DNA of 64,000 nucleotides from UBA668 sp041918155 (lineage in GTDB: Bacteria > Actinomycetota > Acidimicrobiia > Acidimicrobiales > Ilumatobacteraceae). This document shows positions 17,673 to 27,144 of the stretch, piece by piece. The notes beneath the pieces were generated by a model. It had not been told where the DNA came from, did no database searches, and was given only the letters and a program-made list of their open reading frames with translations. A program made the translations under genes and the position numbers. The stretch lies in assembly GCA_041918155.1 (NCBI GenBank), contig JAYRWH010000080.1, positions 1 through 64,000 of the forward strand. The letters run 5' to 3'. The first letter of the stretch is position 1. Each line of letters opens with the position of its first letter.

Positions 17673-20090
17673 TCAGCGATTGCGCTGCGCCTGCTGCAGC
17701 AGCTCGAACTCCTCCACCGACATCAGCACGGAGCGGGCCTTGCTGCCTTCACTGGGGCCGACCACGCCACGCTGCTCGAGCAGATCCATGAGGCGGCCGG
17801 CGCGGGCAAAGCCGACCTTCAACTTGCGCTGCAGCATCGAGGTGCTGCCGAGCTGGCTGCGTACCACCAGCTCCATCGCCTGACGCATCAGCGTCTCGTC
17901 CTCGTCGTCGTCCGCGCCGTTCCCACCGAAGTCGCCGATGCCAAGGCGATCCTGGTCCTCGTCGCCCTCGACGCCGGTGACGTAGGCGACCTCGGGCGAC
18001 TGGCGGCGCCAGTGGGCGACGACCTTGCGCACCTCTTCCTCGCTGACGAACGAACCCTGGATGCGCTGGGAGACATTGCTGTTGCCCGGTAGGAGCAGCA
18101 TGTCGCCCTTGCCGACGAGCTTCTCGGCGCCCGACTGGTCGAGGATCACGCGGCTGTCGGTGAGGCTGTTCACCGCATAGGCGATGCGGGCCGGGATATT
18201 GGCCTTGATCACACCGGTGATGACGTTCACCGACGGCCGCTGGGTGGCAACGATGAGGTGGATGCCCACCGCACGCGCCTTCTGCGCGATGCGAGTGATG
18301 CTCTCCTCCACGTCGCGGGCGGCCACCATCATCAGGTCGTTCAGCTCGTCGACCACCACCACGATGTACGGCAGGCGCTCGTGCACCGTGTCGCTGTCGG
18401 GTGCCGTGCCCGGCACGGGCGCGAGCTCGCCGCGGTCGAACGCGGCGTTGTAGCCGGTGATGTCGCGGAACCCGACCTCGAACAGCAGGTCGTAGCGGCG
18501 GTCCATCTCCTTGCACGCCCACGACAAGGCGTTGGCCGCCTTCTTCGGGTTCGTGACCGGTTGGGTGAGCAGGTGTGGCGAGCGGTTGTACTGCCCCATC
18601 TCCACCTGCTTGGGGTCGATGAGGATGAGGCGCACCTGGTCGGGCGTGGTGCGCATCAGCAGCGAGGTGATGATGCAGTTGAGGCCGCTCGACTTGCCCG
18701 AGCCGGTGGTGCCGGCGATGAGCAGGTGCGGCATCGTGGAGAGGTTGAGGAACACGGCCCGGCCGGCGATGTCCTTGCCGATCGCGACATCGAGGGCGTG
18801 GCTGGCCGTCTTCGACTCCGGCGAGGTCATGATGTCGCCGAGGCTGACGAGCTGGCGGGTGTGGTTGGGCACCTCGACACCGATCGCGGAACGACCCGGG
18901 ATGGGGGCCAGGATGCGCACGTCGGTGGCGGCCATCGCATACGCGATGTCGCGGGTGAGGCTGGTGATACGCGCCACCTTCACGCCCTGGCCGAGCTCGA
19001 GCTCGTAACGCGTGACGGTGGGGCCAACGGTCTGGCCCACCAGCTTGGTCTCCACCCCGTGCGAGGCGAGGGAGTCCACCAACGTGCGACCACGCGCCTC
19101 CACCTCGGCCTTGTTGATCGCCTGGTTCGTGCTGCGGTGCAGGTAGCTCATCGGCGGCAGCGTCCACTGGCCGCGTTGGGCACCGGGGCCGAGTTCGAGC
19201 TCGTCCTGCGTGGCCGGGCCGGTATCGATCGGTACCGGTCTCGGCGACCGCGAGCGCGGCCTGGTACCAGACCCGGCCGGCGGATCCCACTCGACATCGC
19301 CTTCACCGTCGTAGAGCACGGGCGGCGGCAGCGGATGCCCGCCGGTGCCATCGCCGGCACCGTCGCGATCGCTGCGCAGCGTGGACATCTCGCCCACCGT
19401 CTTGCGGATCGAACGGCCGACCGGCCGAAAGACATTGCGGAAGCTCGTGCCTGTGCGCCCGGCCATCGTGCGCACCGAACTGCCCGTGACGAGCATCGCC
19501 CCACCGAGGAACACGACGGTGAAGACGATCGCCGCACCCCACGAGCTGAGCAGGGCCTTCAGCGGCACGCCCACCGCAGCACCGAGCCAGCCACCGGCGC
19601 GGCCCAACTCGTCGAACCCGCTCCACAGGTGCTCAGGCCCGCGGGCCAGGTGCAAGAGGCCGAGCAGGGCCAGGGCAGTCACCCCCCAGCCGATCACCAG
19701 GCGCCAGCGGTGCTCGCTGCGCCCGCGACGGATGAGGGCGACGCCCGCGCCGATGAGCGCGATCGGCACGATGAAGCGGCCGAGCCCGGTGAACCAGCCG
19801 ACGATCTCCGCCACGCCGCGCCCGAGCCATCCGGCCTTCTTGTCGATGTAGATACCCAGGCCGAGCAGAAGGCCGACACCGATCAACCCGATGCCCCAGA
19901 ACTCGGCTTCGCGGCCCTGCACGGCTTCGCGGATCTCGGCCGAGGCCTGATCGCGGCGCGAACGGGGGAACTCGTCGGTGTTGGCGACGCCGGTCTGCGC
20001 CACCGCGGCCTTACCGGCGGCAGGGCGCGGGGACGCGGTGGTGCGTTGCGTCGCCTTCGAGCGCCGGTCGGGTTTGCCCCAGGTAGCCAT
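17673..20090 (-). CDS. ftsK: DNA translocase FtsK/SpoIIIE
   Basis: The 805-residue protein anchors at the division septum and pumps chromosomal DNA. Four hydrophobic segments lie at about 64-82, 98-120, 130-150 and 168-202, followed by a Pro/Arg-rich linker (250-300). The alpha/beta motor carries Walker A GTTGSGKSS (460-468) and Walker B LILIDPK (488-494). The C-terminal winged-helix gamma domain (about 735-800: LVVRSQLGSTSMLQRKLKVG, ARAGRLMDLLEQRGVVG) reads KOPS-type sequences. Length and order are normal for actinobacteria. It lies downstream of rnj and dapA as in Streptomyces and mycobacteria. Confidence 0.95.
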   Translation of the reverse strand: MATWGKPDRRSKATQRTTASPRPAAGKAAVAQTGVANTDEFPRSRRDQASAEIREAVQGREAEFWGIGLIGVGLLLGLGIYIDKKAGWLGRGVAEIVGWFTGLGRFIVPIALIGAGVALIRRGRSEHRWRLVIGWGVTALALLGLLHLARGPEHLWSGFDELGRAGGWLGAAVGVPLKALLSSWGAAIVFTVVFLGGAMLVTGSSVRTMAGRTGTSFRNVFRPVGRSIRKTVGEMSTLRSDRDGAGDGTGGHPLPPPVLYDGEGDVEWDPPAGSGTRPRSRSPRPVPIDTGPATQDELELGPGAQRGQWTLPPMSYLHRSTNQAINKAEVEARGRTLVDSLASHGVETKLVGQTVGPTVTRYELELGQGVKVARITSLTRDIAYAMAATDVRILAPIPGRSAIGVEVPNHTRQLVSLGDIMTSPESKTASHALDVAIGKDIAGRAVFLNLSTMPHLLIAGTTGSGKSSGLNCIITSLLMRTTPDQVRLILIDPKQVEMGQYNRSPHLLTQPVTNPKKAANALSWACKEMDRRYDLLFEVGFRDITGYNAAFDRGELAPVPGTAPDSDTVHERLPYIVVVVDELNDLMMVAARDVEESITRIAQKARAVGIHLIVATQRPSVNVITGVIKANIPARIAYAVNSLTDSRVILDQSGAEKLVGKGDMLLLPGNSNVSQRIQGSFVSEEEVRKVVAHWRRQSPEVAYVTGVEGDEDQDRLGIGDFGGNGADDDEDETLMRQAMELVVRSQLGSTSMLQRKLKVGFARAGRLMDLLEQRGVVGPSEGSKARSVLMSVEEFELLQQAQRNR

Positions 20091-20104
20091 CGGCCTGAGG
20101 GTAC

Positions 20105-20680
20105 TCAGTCCACCGGGTCGACCGAGAGCACCGCACCGTCGGCACCGACCGCGACCTCGAGCGCGCCACCCTTGTCGGAGGTGACGAGCAGGTGGTACAC
20201 CACATCCCCACCCTTGGCACCGAAGACGTGGAAGCTGTCGAGCGTCGCCGTGGGTAGTTGCTCGGCCACTTCCGACATCACCACCGCCGGATCGAAGCCG
20301 ACCTGAGCGGCGGTGAACGTGAAGCCAGTGGCCCCGGGCCGGCCCTCGTCGGAGGACAGTTCACCGGCGAGGTACACCCACGGCTGGGCCACGGCCCCGT
20401 CGTTGAGCGACACCCACAGGTTCACCAACTGCGACGTCGCGTTGATCTCGAAGTACTGCTGCGGGCCACCCAGTTCGGCCTCCAGCGCGGCGATGGCGGG
20501 GGCGATCTGTTCGACGATCGGCAGGCCGCCCGTCGGCGGCAACGGCGCCGACATCTCCGCCTTGGTGGTGGTGGCTCCGTCTCCCGAGCCGCGGGACGCG
20601 CCCGATGAGTCGTCGCTGCAGGCGACGACCGCCAGGGCGGCCAGGGCGGCGAACACCGCCCATGATCCTGTTCGTCTCAC
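20105..20680 (-). CDS. Putative lipoprotein of unknown function
   Basis: The 191-residue product has a clear lipoprotein leader (MRRTG, hydrophobic core, lipobox AVVAC at about residue 21) and a Ser/Gly/Thr-rich linker, so it should be membrane-anchored outside the cell. The mature part contains LPIVEQIAPAIAALEAELGGPQQYFEINAT and VYHLLVTSDKGG but matches no family I recognise. Its ATG overlaps the rnj stop by four bases (ATGA), and ftsK follows after 14 bases, so it is embedded in the rnj-ftsK operon. Confidence 0.7.
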   Translation of the reverse strand: MRRTGSWAVFAALAALAVVACSDDSSGASRGSGDGATTTKAEMSAPLPPTGGLPIVEQIAPAIAALEAELGGPQQYFEINATSQLVNLWVSLNDGAVAQPWVYLAGELSSDEGRPGATGFTFTAAQVGFDPAVVMSEVAEQLPTATLDSFHVFGAKGGDVVYHLLVTSDKGGALEVAVGADGAVLSVDPVD

Positions 20681-22353
20681 GTCTCCATCACCACCGGAAC
20701 GATCATCGGGCGCCGCTTTGTGCGCTCGCTGACAAACTTGCCGGCGGCCTTGCGCACCTCGCGCTCGAGGCTCTCCACGTCGCGCATGCCGTTCGCGAGC
20801 GCGGCCTCCACCACGCCGGCGACGCGGTCGCAGGCCTCATCGAGCAGATCTTCTGCCTCAGGCGCGTACACCCAACCACGGGTGATGATCTCGGGGCCGG
20901 TGAGCACCTTGCCGCTCTCGATGTCGACCGTCACCACCACCACCACGACACCCTCCTCGGCGAGCACTCGGCGGTCGCGCAGCACGCCCTGGCCAACATC
21001 GCCGACGATGCCGTCGACATAGAGGTAGCCCGCGGGCACACGGCCGACGGCGGCGAGACCGTCGTCGGACAACTCGAGCACGTCGCCGTCTTCACACACG
21101 AGCACATGATCCTTGGGCAGGCCCATGATGTAACCGAGCTTGGCGTTGGCCACCATGTGGCGGTACTCGCCGTGGATCGGCACGTACCACTCCGGCTCGG
21201 TGATGGAGAGGTACGTCTTCAGCTCCTCGGCCTGCGCGTGACCGGTGGCATGCACGTCGGCGACGCCGCTGTGCACGACCTCCACCCCAGCGCGCAGCAA
21301 GTCGTCGATGACGCGGTTGACATTGCCCTCATTGCCCGGGATCGCGTGGCTGGAGAGGATCACTGTGTCGTGCTCGGTCATCTTCACCCACTTGTTCTCC
21401 CCACGGGCGAGCAGGGCCAGCGCCGACATCGGCTCGCCCTGCGACCCGGTGGAGATCACGCACAACTGCTCGGGGCGATACTTGTCCGCGTCCTCGATGT
21501 CGATCAGCTTGTCGTCGGGGATCTTCAGCACACCGAGGTCGCGACCCATGCGCACGTTCTTGCGCATGCTGAGCCCGAGCGTGGCCACCACCCGCCCCTC
21601 GGCGATCGCTGCATCGGCGATCTGCTGGATGCGGTGCAAGTGGCTGGCGAAGCTCGCCGTGATGATGCGGCGGCCCTTCTGCTGCGAGATCACCGCACGC
21701 AACACGGCGCCCACGCTGGTCTCGCTGGGGGCGTGGCCGCGCTCTTCGGCATTCGTGCTGTCGGCGAGCAGCAGGCGAATCCCCTCGCCGTTGGCGATCG
21801 CACCGATGCGGCCGAGGTCGGTGCGCCGCCCGTCCACCGGGGTGAGATCGAGCTTGAAGTCGCCCGTGTGCAGGATGACGCCCTGGGGGGTGTGGATCGC
21901 GACAGCGTGGGCGTGGGGCACCGAGTGGGTGACCGGGAGGAACTCCACGTCGAACGGGCCGATCATCCGCCGCTCGCCGTCCTGGACGACGTTCAGTTCG
22001 GTGCGGCCGAGCAGACCGGCCTCCTCGATACGGTGGCGGGCCAGCCCGAGCGTGACCGCCGAGCCGTAGATCGGGAAGCTCAGCTCACGCAGCAGGTACT
22101 GCAATGCGCCGACATGATCCTCGTGGCCGTGAGTGGCCACCATGCCGACGATGCGGTCGGCCTGCTCGCGCAGCCAAGTGAAGTCGGGCAGTACGAGGTC
22201 GATGCCGTGCATGTCCGCGTCGGGGAACATGAGGCCGCAGTCGATGAGCAGGATCTTGCCGTCGGGCTGACCATGACCGAACTCGATGGCCATGCAGTTA
22301 CGGCCGATCTCACCGAGCCCGCCGAGGAAGACGATTCGAACAGGAGCGGCCAT
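20677..22353 (-). CDS. rnj: Ribonuclease J
   Basis: RNase J is a metallo-beta-lactamase/beta-CASP ribonuclease with endo- and 5'-3' exonuclease activity for mRNA decay and rRNA maturation. The 558-residue protein opens VRIVFLGGLGEIGRNCMAIE, has the zinc motif HGHEDH (75-80), a beta-CASP region with STGSQGEP near 290, and the C-terminal HVSGHA-like region rendered HSGVADVHATGHAQAEE. Length is normal. It lies 10 bases downstream of dapA, the usual actinobacterial dapA-rnj arrangement. Confidence 0.95.
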   Translation of the reverse strand: MAAPVRIVFLGGLGEIGRNCMAIEFGHGQPDGKILLIDCGLMFPDADMHGIDLVLPDFTWLREQADRIVGMVATHGHEDHVGALQYLLRELSFPIYGSAVTLGLARHRIEEAGLLGRTELNVVQDGERRMIGPFDVEFLPVTHSVPHAHAVAIHTPQGVILHTGDFKLDLTPVDGRRTDLGRIGAIANGEGIRLLLADSTNAEERGHAPSETSVGAVLRAVISQQKGRRIITASFASHLHRIQQIADAAIAEGRVVATLGLSMRKNVRMGRDLGVLKIPDDKLIDIEDADKYRPEQLCVISTGSQGEPMSALALLARGENKWVKMTEHDTVILSSHAIPGNEGNVNRVIDDLLRAGVEVVHSGVADVHATGHAQAEELKTYLSITEPEWYVPIHGEYRHMVANAKLGYIMGLPKDHVLVCEDGDVLELSDDGLAAVGRVPAGYLYVDGIVGDVGQGVLRDRRVLAEEGVVVVVVTVDIESGKVLTGPEIITRGWVYAPEAEDLLDEACDRVAGVVEAALANGMRDVESLEREVRKAAGKFVSERTKRRPMIVPVVMET

Positions 22354-22363
22354 CAGTGGTTCC

Positions 22364-23257
22364 TCACGCGGTACGGGCCTTCTGGAGGTTGGCCCACACC
22401 TGGGGTGCGCGCTCCTCGACGAAGGTGGGGGCGGGCCCCATCGGTAGGCGGGCTTGGCCCACCTTGAATCCCAGATGGCGCATCATCGCCTTCGTGGGGA
22501 TCGGGTTCGGTGCGTCGTCGCCGGTCTCGAACGCAAAGCTCTCCAGCATGCGGGCGTTGACCCGGCGGGCGCCGGCGGTGTCGCCGGTCTCCCACAGGCG
22601 GAACATCTCCTGGTGGTCGGGGGCCGTCCAGTGGGTGGCTACGCCGACCGTGCCGACGATGCCGGCGGCGAGCAAGGGCAGGGTGAGCCCATCGTCACCG
22701 CTGTACACCTCCACGCCCTCGGGCGCGTTGGCGATCAGCACGGCGGTCTCGCCCGGGTTGCCCGCGGCGTCCTTCAAGGCGACGATGTTGGGGACCGCCC
22801 GGAACATGCGCAGCAAGGTGCTGGTCAGGATCTTGCGGCCCGTGCGCACGGGGATGTCGTAGATCATCTGCGGCAGCGGCGTGCACTCGGCCATGGCCCG
22901 GATGTGGGCCTCGATTCCCGCCTGCGACGGCCGGTTGTAGTACGGGCACAGGGCGAGGATGCCCGCCGCACCGAGCTTGGTGGCTTCCTTCGTCATGTGC
23001 ACCGAGTGCGCCGTGTCGTTCGTGCCCGAACCGGCGATCACCGGGATGGTGACGGCCTCGATGACCGCGGCGAACAGGGCCAGCCGTTCGGGGTCGGTGA
23101 GCACCGGGGCCTCGCCCGTGGTGCCGGCAACCACGAGACCGTCATTGCCCTCGGCCTGCAGGTGGCGGGCGAGGCGCTGGGCCTCGTCGAGATCGAGGGC
23201 ACCGTCGTCGTCGAACGGAGTGACCATCGCTGACAGGACACGGCCGAAACGGGCCAT
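22364..23257 (-). CDS. dapA: 4-hydroxy-tetrahydrodipicolinate synthase
   Basis: DapA condenses pyruvate with aspartate semialdehyde in lysine/diaminopimelate synthesis. The 297-residue TIM barrel shows the GTTGE motif (45-49), the catalytic tyrosine in MIYDIP (Y133) and the Schiff-base lysine in VALKDA (K162), plus YNRP. The start is the ATG at 23257 behind a GGGAGC site; it overlaps the stop of the upstream HTH gene (TGATG). dapB is 11 kb away in the same block. Confidence 0.95.
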   Translation of the reverse strand: MARFGRVLSAMVTPFDDDGALDLDEAQRLARHLQAEGNDGLVVAGTTGEAPVLTDPERLALFAAVIEAVTIPVIAGSGTNDTAHSVHMTKEATKLGAAGILALCPYYNRPSQAGIEAHIRAMAECTPLPQMIYDIPVRTGRKILTSTLLRMFRAVPNIVALKDAAGNPGETAVLIANAPEGVEVYSGDDGLTLPLLAAGIVGTVGVATHWTAPDHQEMFRLWETGDTAGARRVNARMLESFAFETGDDAPNPIPTKAMMRHLGFKVGQARLPMGPAPTFVEERAPQVWANLQKARTA

Positions 23258-23877
23258 CAGAAGCTCCCTTCGGACGTACGGTCGATCCCTTGGGTGAGGA
23301 TCAGGTCTTCGTGCAGTTCCATCCACACATCGTGGTAGCTGCCACACATGACTCCAGTGAACATATTCGTTTCACCTTCCACCACCCGCCGGCACGTACG
23401 TGCCAGGCGCGGGCCGTATGGCGCCAGGCGCCCGAGCACCTGCCCCATCTGCTCCACCACAGGGGTGACGTCACCGTCGAGCACCTGCAAGCGGGCCACG
23501 ACGGCGCCGTCGTAGGCCTCATCGGAATGATCGTTGGGTTGCCCGTCACGTAGCTGCCAGTCGCCGCACAGCTCCTTGAACTGCTCATTGATGGCGAGAA
23601 AGGTTGCGTACGGCTCGGCCAGTTCGGCGTGCAGCGAGCGGCCCCCCACATCCTGCGCCAGCGCGATGTGGTGCTCCTCGCGACCGACCGGCGTGAGCTG
23701 CCACAACTGGCGCGCTTCACGGAACATCGCCCACTCGCGTTGGGCCAGTGCGTCGAGGTGTTCGGCCACCACCGAGAGGGGCAGGTCGGCCACCTCAGCG
23801 ATGGTCTCGGCCTTGGCGAAGCCCTTGATACGCACTGCGTGGAATGTACGGAAGAAGGGATCGGAAGGGTGTGGCAT
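23257..23877 (-). CDS. Winged-helix domain protein of unknown target
   Basis: From the ATG at 23877 (MPHPSDPFFRTFHAVRIKG) the 206-residue protein has an N-terminal winged-helix-like segment: AETIAEVADLPLSVVAEHLDALAQREW followed by WQLTPVGREEH, the pattern of a MarR/ArsR-type wing. The C-terminal half is helical (AELAEPYATFLAINEQFKELCGDWQL). This combination is found in actinobacterial putative regulators; the ligand and target are unknown. It overlaps dapA by one base pair of codons and could be co-transcribed with it. A longer start at 23946 is possible but has no supporting site. Confidence 0.6.
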   Translation of the reverse strand: MPHPSDPFFRTFHAVRIKGFAKAETIAEVADLPLSVVAEHLDALAQREWAMFREARQLWQLTPVGREEHHIALAQDVGGRSLHAELAEPYATFLAINEQFKELCGDWQLRDGQPNDHSDEAYDGAVVARLQVLDGDVTPVVEQMGQVLGRLAPYGPRLARTCRRVVEGETNMFTGVMCGSYHDVWMELHEDLILTQGIDRTSEGSF

Positions 23878-23985
23878 ACCGCCTTGCAGCGTACTGGACG
23901 GGTGCACACGACGAGGCTGTTCCGAGCCCATCCTCGGATGTGCCAAGCTCGCGCTCAGGACCGCTGGCAGGGGAGGCGTCGGGGA

Positions 23986-25557
23986 ATGACGGAAACACTC
24001 GTGAGCGGAGGTGGGGTCGCGAGCAAGGGCCTCAAAGGCGGCTCACTCGGGCTGGTCGCCGTGATCGTGATCGGTGTCGCCTCCACGGCACCGGGCTACA
24101 GCCTCGCCGCGAGCATCGGTATCGTCACCGGCGAGGCCGGTGCGAAAGCCCCGTTCATCATGCTGTTCGCGTTCGTGCCGATGGCATGCATCGCGGCGAG
24201 CTTCTACTACCTCAACAAGGCCGACCCCGACTGCGGCACCAACTTCACGTGGGGTGTCCGGGCCTTCGGCCCGAAGGCCGGCTGGATCGCGGGGTGGGGC
24301 TGCATCGTCGCCGACTTGGTGATCATGCCCAACCTGGCCGGCGTGTCCGGCCAATACCTCGTGCTGCTCTTCGACGAGAAGGCCGCCGACAACATCTACC
24401 TCACCACCGCGATCGGCATCCTGTTCATCGCGGCCATGACGTGGATCTGCTGGAAGGGCATCGAGCTGTCGGCCCGCTCGCAGGTCCTCCTGCTCGGTAC
24501 GGAACTGGTGGTGCTCGCCGCATTCGCCGTGATCGCCATCATGAAGTCCGCCGGCGACGGCATTTCCCGCACCGTCGACGGTGTGACCTACCACTCGATG
24601 CACCCGTCGTTGTCATGGATCTCCCCGTCGGGGCTCACCACCAAGGCCATGGTGGCCGGCCTCGTTGCCGCCGTGTTCATCTACTGGGGATGGGACACGT
24701 GCGTGTCGGTCAATGAGGAGGCCAAGGACTCCAGCAAGACCCCGGGCCGGGCCGCCGTGCTGTCCACGGTGGTACTGCTGCTCATCTACCTGGTCACCTC
24801 CTACGGTGCGGTCTCGCTCCTCGGCCCCGATTTCGTGTCCGCAAACTCCGACGACGCGATGTACGCGCTCGGTCAGGTCGCCCTGCCCACGGTGATGGTG
24901 AAGCTCCTTCTCATCGCCGTGCTCACCTCGGCCGCCGCGTCGTGCCAGACCACGATCCTGCCGGCCACACGCACGATGCTGTCGATGGGCGCCCACGGCG
25001 CCGCCCCCAAGAAACTCGCCCGGATCGACCACAAGCGGCTCACCCCTGATTACAGCTCTTGGCTGTTCGGCGGGGTGTCGGTCGCGTGGTACCTGCTGCT
25101 CGTGGTGATCAGCCACAACACGAGTACCGATGCCTACTTCGCCTCGATCGCAGCAGTCGGCATGGCGATCTCGGTCTATTACGGCCTCAGCGGCATCTCG
25201 TGCATCCTCTACTTCCGCCGCTGGATCTTCAGATCCGTCAGGAACTTCGTGATGATCGGTTTCCTGCCCGCATTCGGCGGGGTCGTACTGATCTATGTGT
25301 TCTGCAAGACCGTGTGGGACGCGCGGTCGGCCGACTACGGGTACGGCACCCTGTTCGGCGTGGGCACGGTGCTGGTGATCGGCACCGTGCTCCTCCTCGG
25401 CGGCATCCCGCTGATGCTGTGGTGCGCGAAGAAGTACCCCGCGTTCTTCAGCTACCGCGCCGACCCACCCGAACTGGTGAAAGATCCGTACGGTGACGAC
25501 ACGTTGGCGGCCCCGTTGGGCACCTACACCAAGACGAACAGGAAAGGAGCCGTGTGA
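23986..25557 (+). CDS. APC family amino acid permease
   Basis: The 523-residue integral membrane protein has about 12 hydrophobic segments and the APC signature near the N-terminus (KGGSLGLVAVIVIGVASTAPGYSLAASIG), where helix 1 is broken by the G-x-A-ST motif that binds substrate. It should import an amino acid or amine by proton symport. The ATG at 23986 follows a GGGGAGG site. The stop overlaps the following UspA gene, so a stress protein is co-expressed, a common pairing for such permeases. The substrate cannot be assigned. Confidence 0.85.
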   Translation: MTETLVSGGGVASKGLKGGSLGLVAVIVIGVASTAPGYSLAASIGIVTGEAGAKAPFIMLFAFVPMACIAASFYYLNKADPDCGTNFTWGVRAFGPKAGWIAGWGCIVADLVIMPNLAGVSGQYLVLLFDEKAADNIYLTTAIGILFIAAMTWICWKGIELSARSQVLLLGTELVVLAAFAVIAIMKSAGDGISRTVDGVTYHSMHPSLSWISPSGLTTKAMVAGLVAAVFIYWGWDTCVSVNEEAKDSSKTPGRAAVLSTVVLLLIYLVTSYGAVSLLGPDFVSANSDDAMYALGQVALPTVMVKLLLIAVLTSAAASCQTTILPATRTMLSMGAHGAAPKKLARIDHKRLTPDYSSWLFGGVSVAWYLLLVVISHNTSTDAYFASIAAVGMAISVYYGLSGISCILYFRRWIFRSVRNFVMIGFLPAFGGVVLIYVFCKTVWDARSADYGYGTLFGVGTVLVIGTVLLLGGIPLMLWCAKKYPAFFSYRADPPELVKDPYGDDTLAAPLGTYTKTNRKGAV

Positions 25558-25997
25558 TGGCTGGCCCACTGGTAGCCGGGGTGGGAGGTGACGGGAGCGG
25601 GTTCCAGGCGGTGCGCACTGCGGCCCGCGTCGCCGACCTGATGCAGGTGCCGTTGATCCTGGTGTTCGGATACGAGGCCGTCGCACTCGGCCCGCGCGGG
25701 GGCACGCTGGAAGAGCAGATCGCGGCCGTCGGCACCGAGGCGATCGAGGAGATCCGGGCGGAGATCAGCGCCGCGTACCCGAAGCTCGTGATCGAGGTCG
25801 AGATGGTGCAGCAACGGCCGGTCGATGCACTCATCGACGTCGCCGCTGCGCGGGGAGCCGAGGTGATTGCCGTGGGTCATGGCGGCAGCGGGCCCCTGAA
25901 GGCCGCCCTCATCGGCAGCATCACCTATGAGATCGTGCACCGCTCACCGATCTCGGTGCTGGTGGTGCCCAACGACGAGGACGACTTCGAAAGCTGA
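25557..25997 (+). CDS. Universal stress protein (UspA family)
   Basis: This 146-residue cytosolic protein has the UspA Rossmann-like fold with the nucleotide-binding tail GHGGSGPLKAALIGSITYEIVHRSPISVLVV, close to the G-2x-G-9x-G-(S/T) consensus for ATP binding. The ATG at 25557 overlaps the permease stop and follows GGAAAGGAGC; a GTG one codon earlier is an alternative. It probably modulates or accompanies the permease. Confidence 0.85.
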   Translation: MAGPLVAGVGGDGSGFQAVRTAARVADLMQVPLILVFGYEAVALGPRGGTLEEQIAAVGTEAIEEIRAEISAAYPKLVIEVEMVQQRPVDALIDVAAARGAEVIAVGHGGSGPLKAALIGSITYEIVHRSPISVLVVPNDEDDFES

Positions 25998-26012
25998 TCT
26001 CGCCGGCGTTGC

Positions 26013-27140
26013 TCAGCCGACGGCGGGCAGCGCCCCGCCGATCTCGAACTTGAGGTACTCGTCGCCGGTGTTCTCCCAGTCCTCGAACTGGATTACATTC
26101 ATCTCCTCGAAGCGGCGGCGCAGCCACGCGTCATTGCGGTCGAGCAGGCCGAGCTTCTTGCAGTTCGGCACGATCTTGCTGAACAGCATGCTCTGGAACA
26201 CCAAGCGGGTCGGGTCTTCGATCACCAGCGGGATGATCTCGCGGGTGTTGACGCCGAGGCGCTCCCACACCTCTTGCTGCATGAACCGGTCGCGCATGCG
26301 CACGGCGGCCTCGAACGCGAACTCCTGGCGGTCCTTGATCTCGGCATCGCTCATCTCGTCGTAGGCCTCCTTGAGACTCAACACGCCGAAGGCCACGTGG
26401 CGGGCCTCGTCGCTCATGACGTAGCGGAGCAGCTTCTTCAGCAGCGGCTCGCCGGTGAGCTGGTGCATGAACCCGAACGCGGCCAGGGCGAGGCCCTCCA
26501 CCATCACCTGCATGCCGAGGTAGGTCATGTCCCAGCGGCTGTCACGGACGATGTCGTCGAGCAGTGTGCGCAGGTGCACGTTCACCTGGTACTCGCCGCC
26601 CAGCTTCTCCTGCAGGTAGCGGGCGAAGACTTCCACGTGGCGGGCTTCGTCCATCACCTGGGTGCTGGCGTACATCTTCGCGTCGTACCACGGGACGGTC
26701 TCGACGATCTTGGCGGTGCAGATCAGCGCGCCCTGCTCGCCGTGGAGGAACTGGCTGAGCATCCAGTTGCGGCTCTCGATGCCGAACTGCAGCCACTCCT
26801 TGTCACCCCACTTGGCCACCGGGGTGCCGATGTACTGGTTCGGATCGAGGCCCGTGCCGAGCGCAGCCTGGTCGGCGGCGATGACGGCCTCGACGTCGAC
26901 CTCGGTGTCCCAGTCGAGGTCGGTGGTGCCGTTCCACTGGCCGGTCTTGGCCTTCTCGTACAGCTTGTGCAGCTGGGGACGGGCGTTGGAGTAGTCCCAC
27001 GTGAAGATCGTGTCCGCGTTGTTCGCGATGACGTGCTCGACCTCGTTCGGGTCGACCAGCGGGACCGAAAGGATGGCATCGACGTCGTCGATCTCCTTGC
27101 GGCCGATGATCGTCTCGTTCGAGTTGTGGGTCACGGTCAT
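26013..27140 (-). CDS. Ferritin-like di-iron protein
   Basis: The 375-residue protein contains two ferritin-like iron-binding helix pairs: EQGALICTAKIVETV with MDEARHVEVFARYL, and EGLALAAFGFMHQL with MSDEARHVAFGVL. The E...E-x-x-H (DEARH) pairs are the di-iron carboxylate ligands, so an oxygen-activating oxidase, desaturase or N-oxygenase-like role is likely. The substrate is unknown. The ATG at 27140 lies 4 bases after the stop of a TetR gene; the pair is probably one operon controlled by that regulator. Confidence 0.75.
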   Translation of the reverse strand: MTVTHNSNETIIGRKEIDDVDAILSVPLVDPNEVEHVIANNADTIFTWDYSNARPQLHKLYEKAKTGQWNGTTDLDWDTEVDVEAVIAADQAALGTGLDPNQYIGTPVAKWGDKEWLQFGIESRNWMLSQFLHGEQGALICTAKIVETVPWYDAKMYASTQVMDEARHVEVFARYLQEKLGGEYQVNVHLRTLLDDIVRDSRWDMTYLGMQVMVEGLALAAFGFMHQLTGEPLLKKLLRYVMSDEARHVAFGVLSLKEAYDEMSDAEIKDRQEFAFEAAVRMRDRFMQQEVWERLGVNTREIIPLVIEDPTRLVFQSMLFSKIVPNCKKLGLLDRNDAWLRRRFEEMNVIQFEDWENTGDEYLKFEIGGALPAVG

Positions 27141-27144
27141 AGGT

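Noticed and set aside
18258..22467. Long plus-strand frames opposite ftsK and rnj
   Set aside because: Both are antisense shadows of conserved genes with no recognisable domain or ribosome site.
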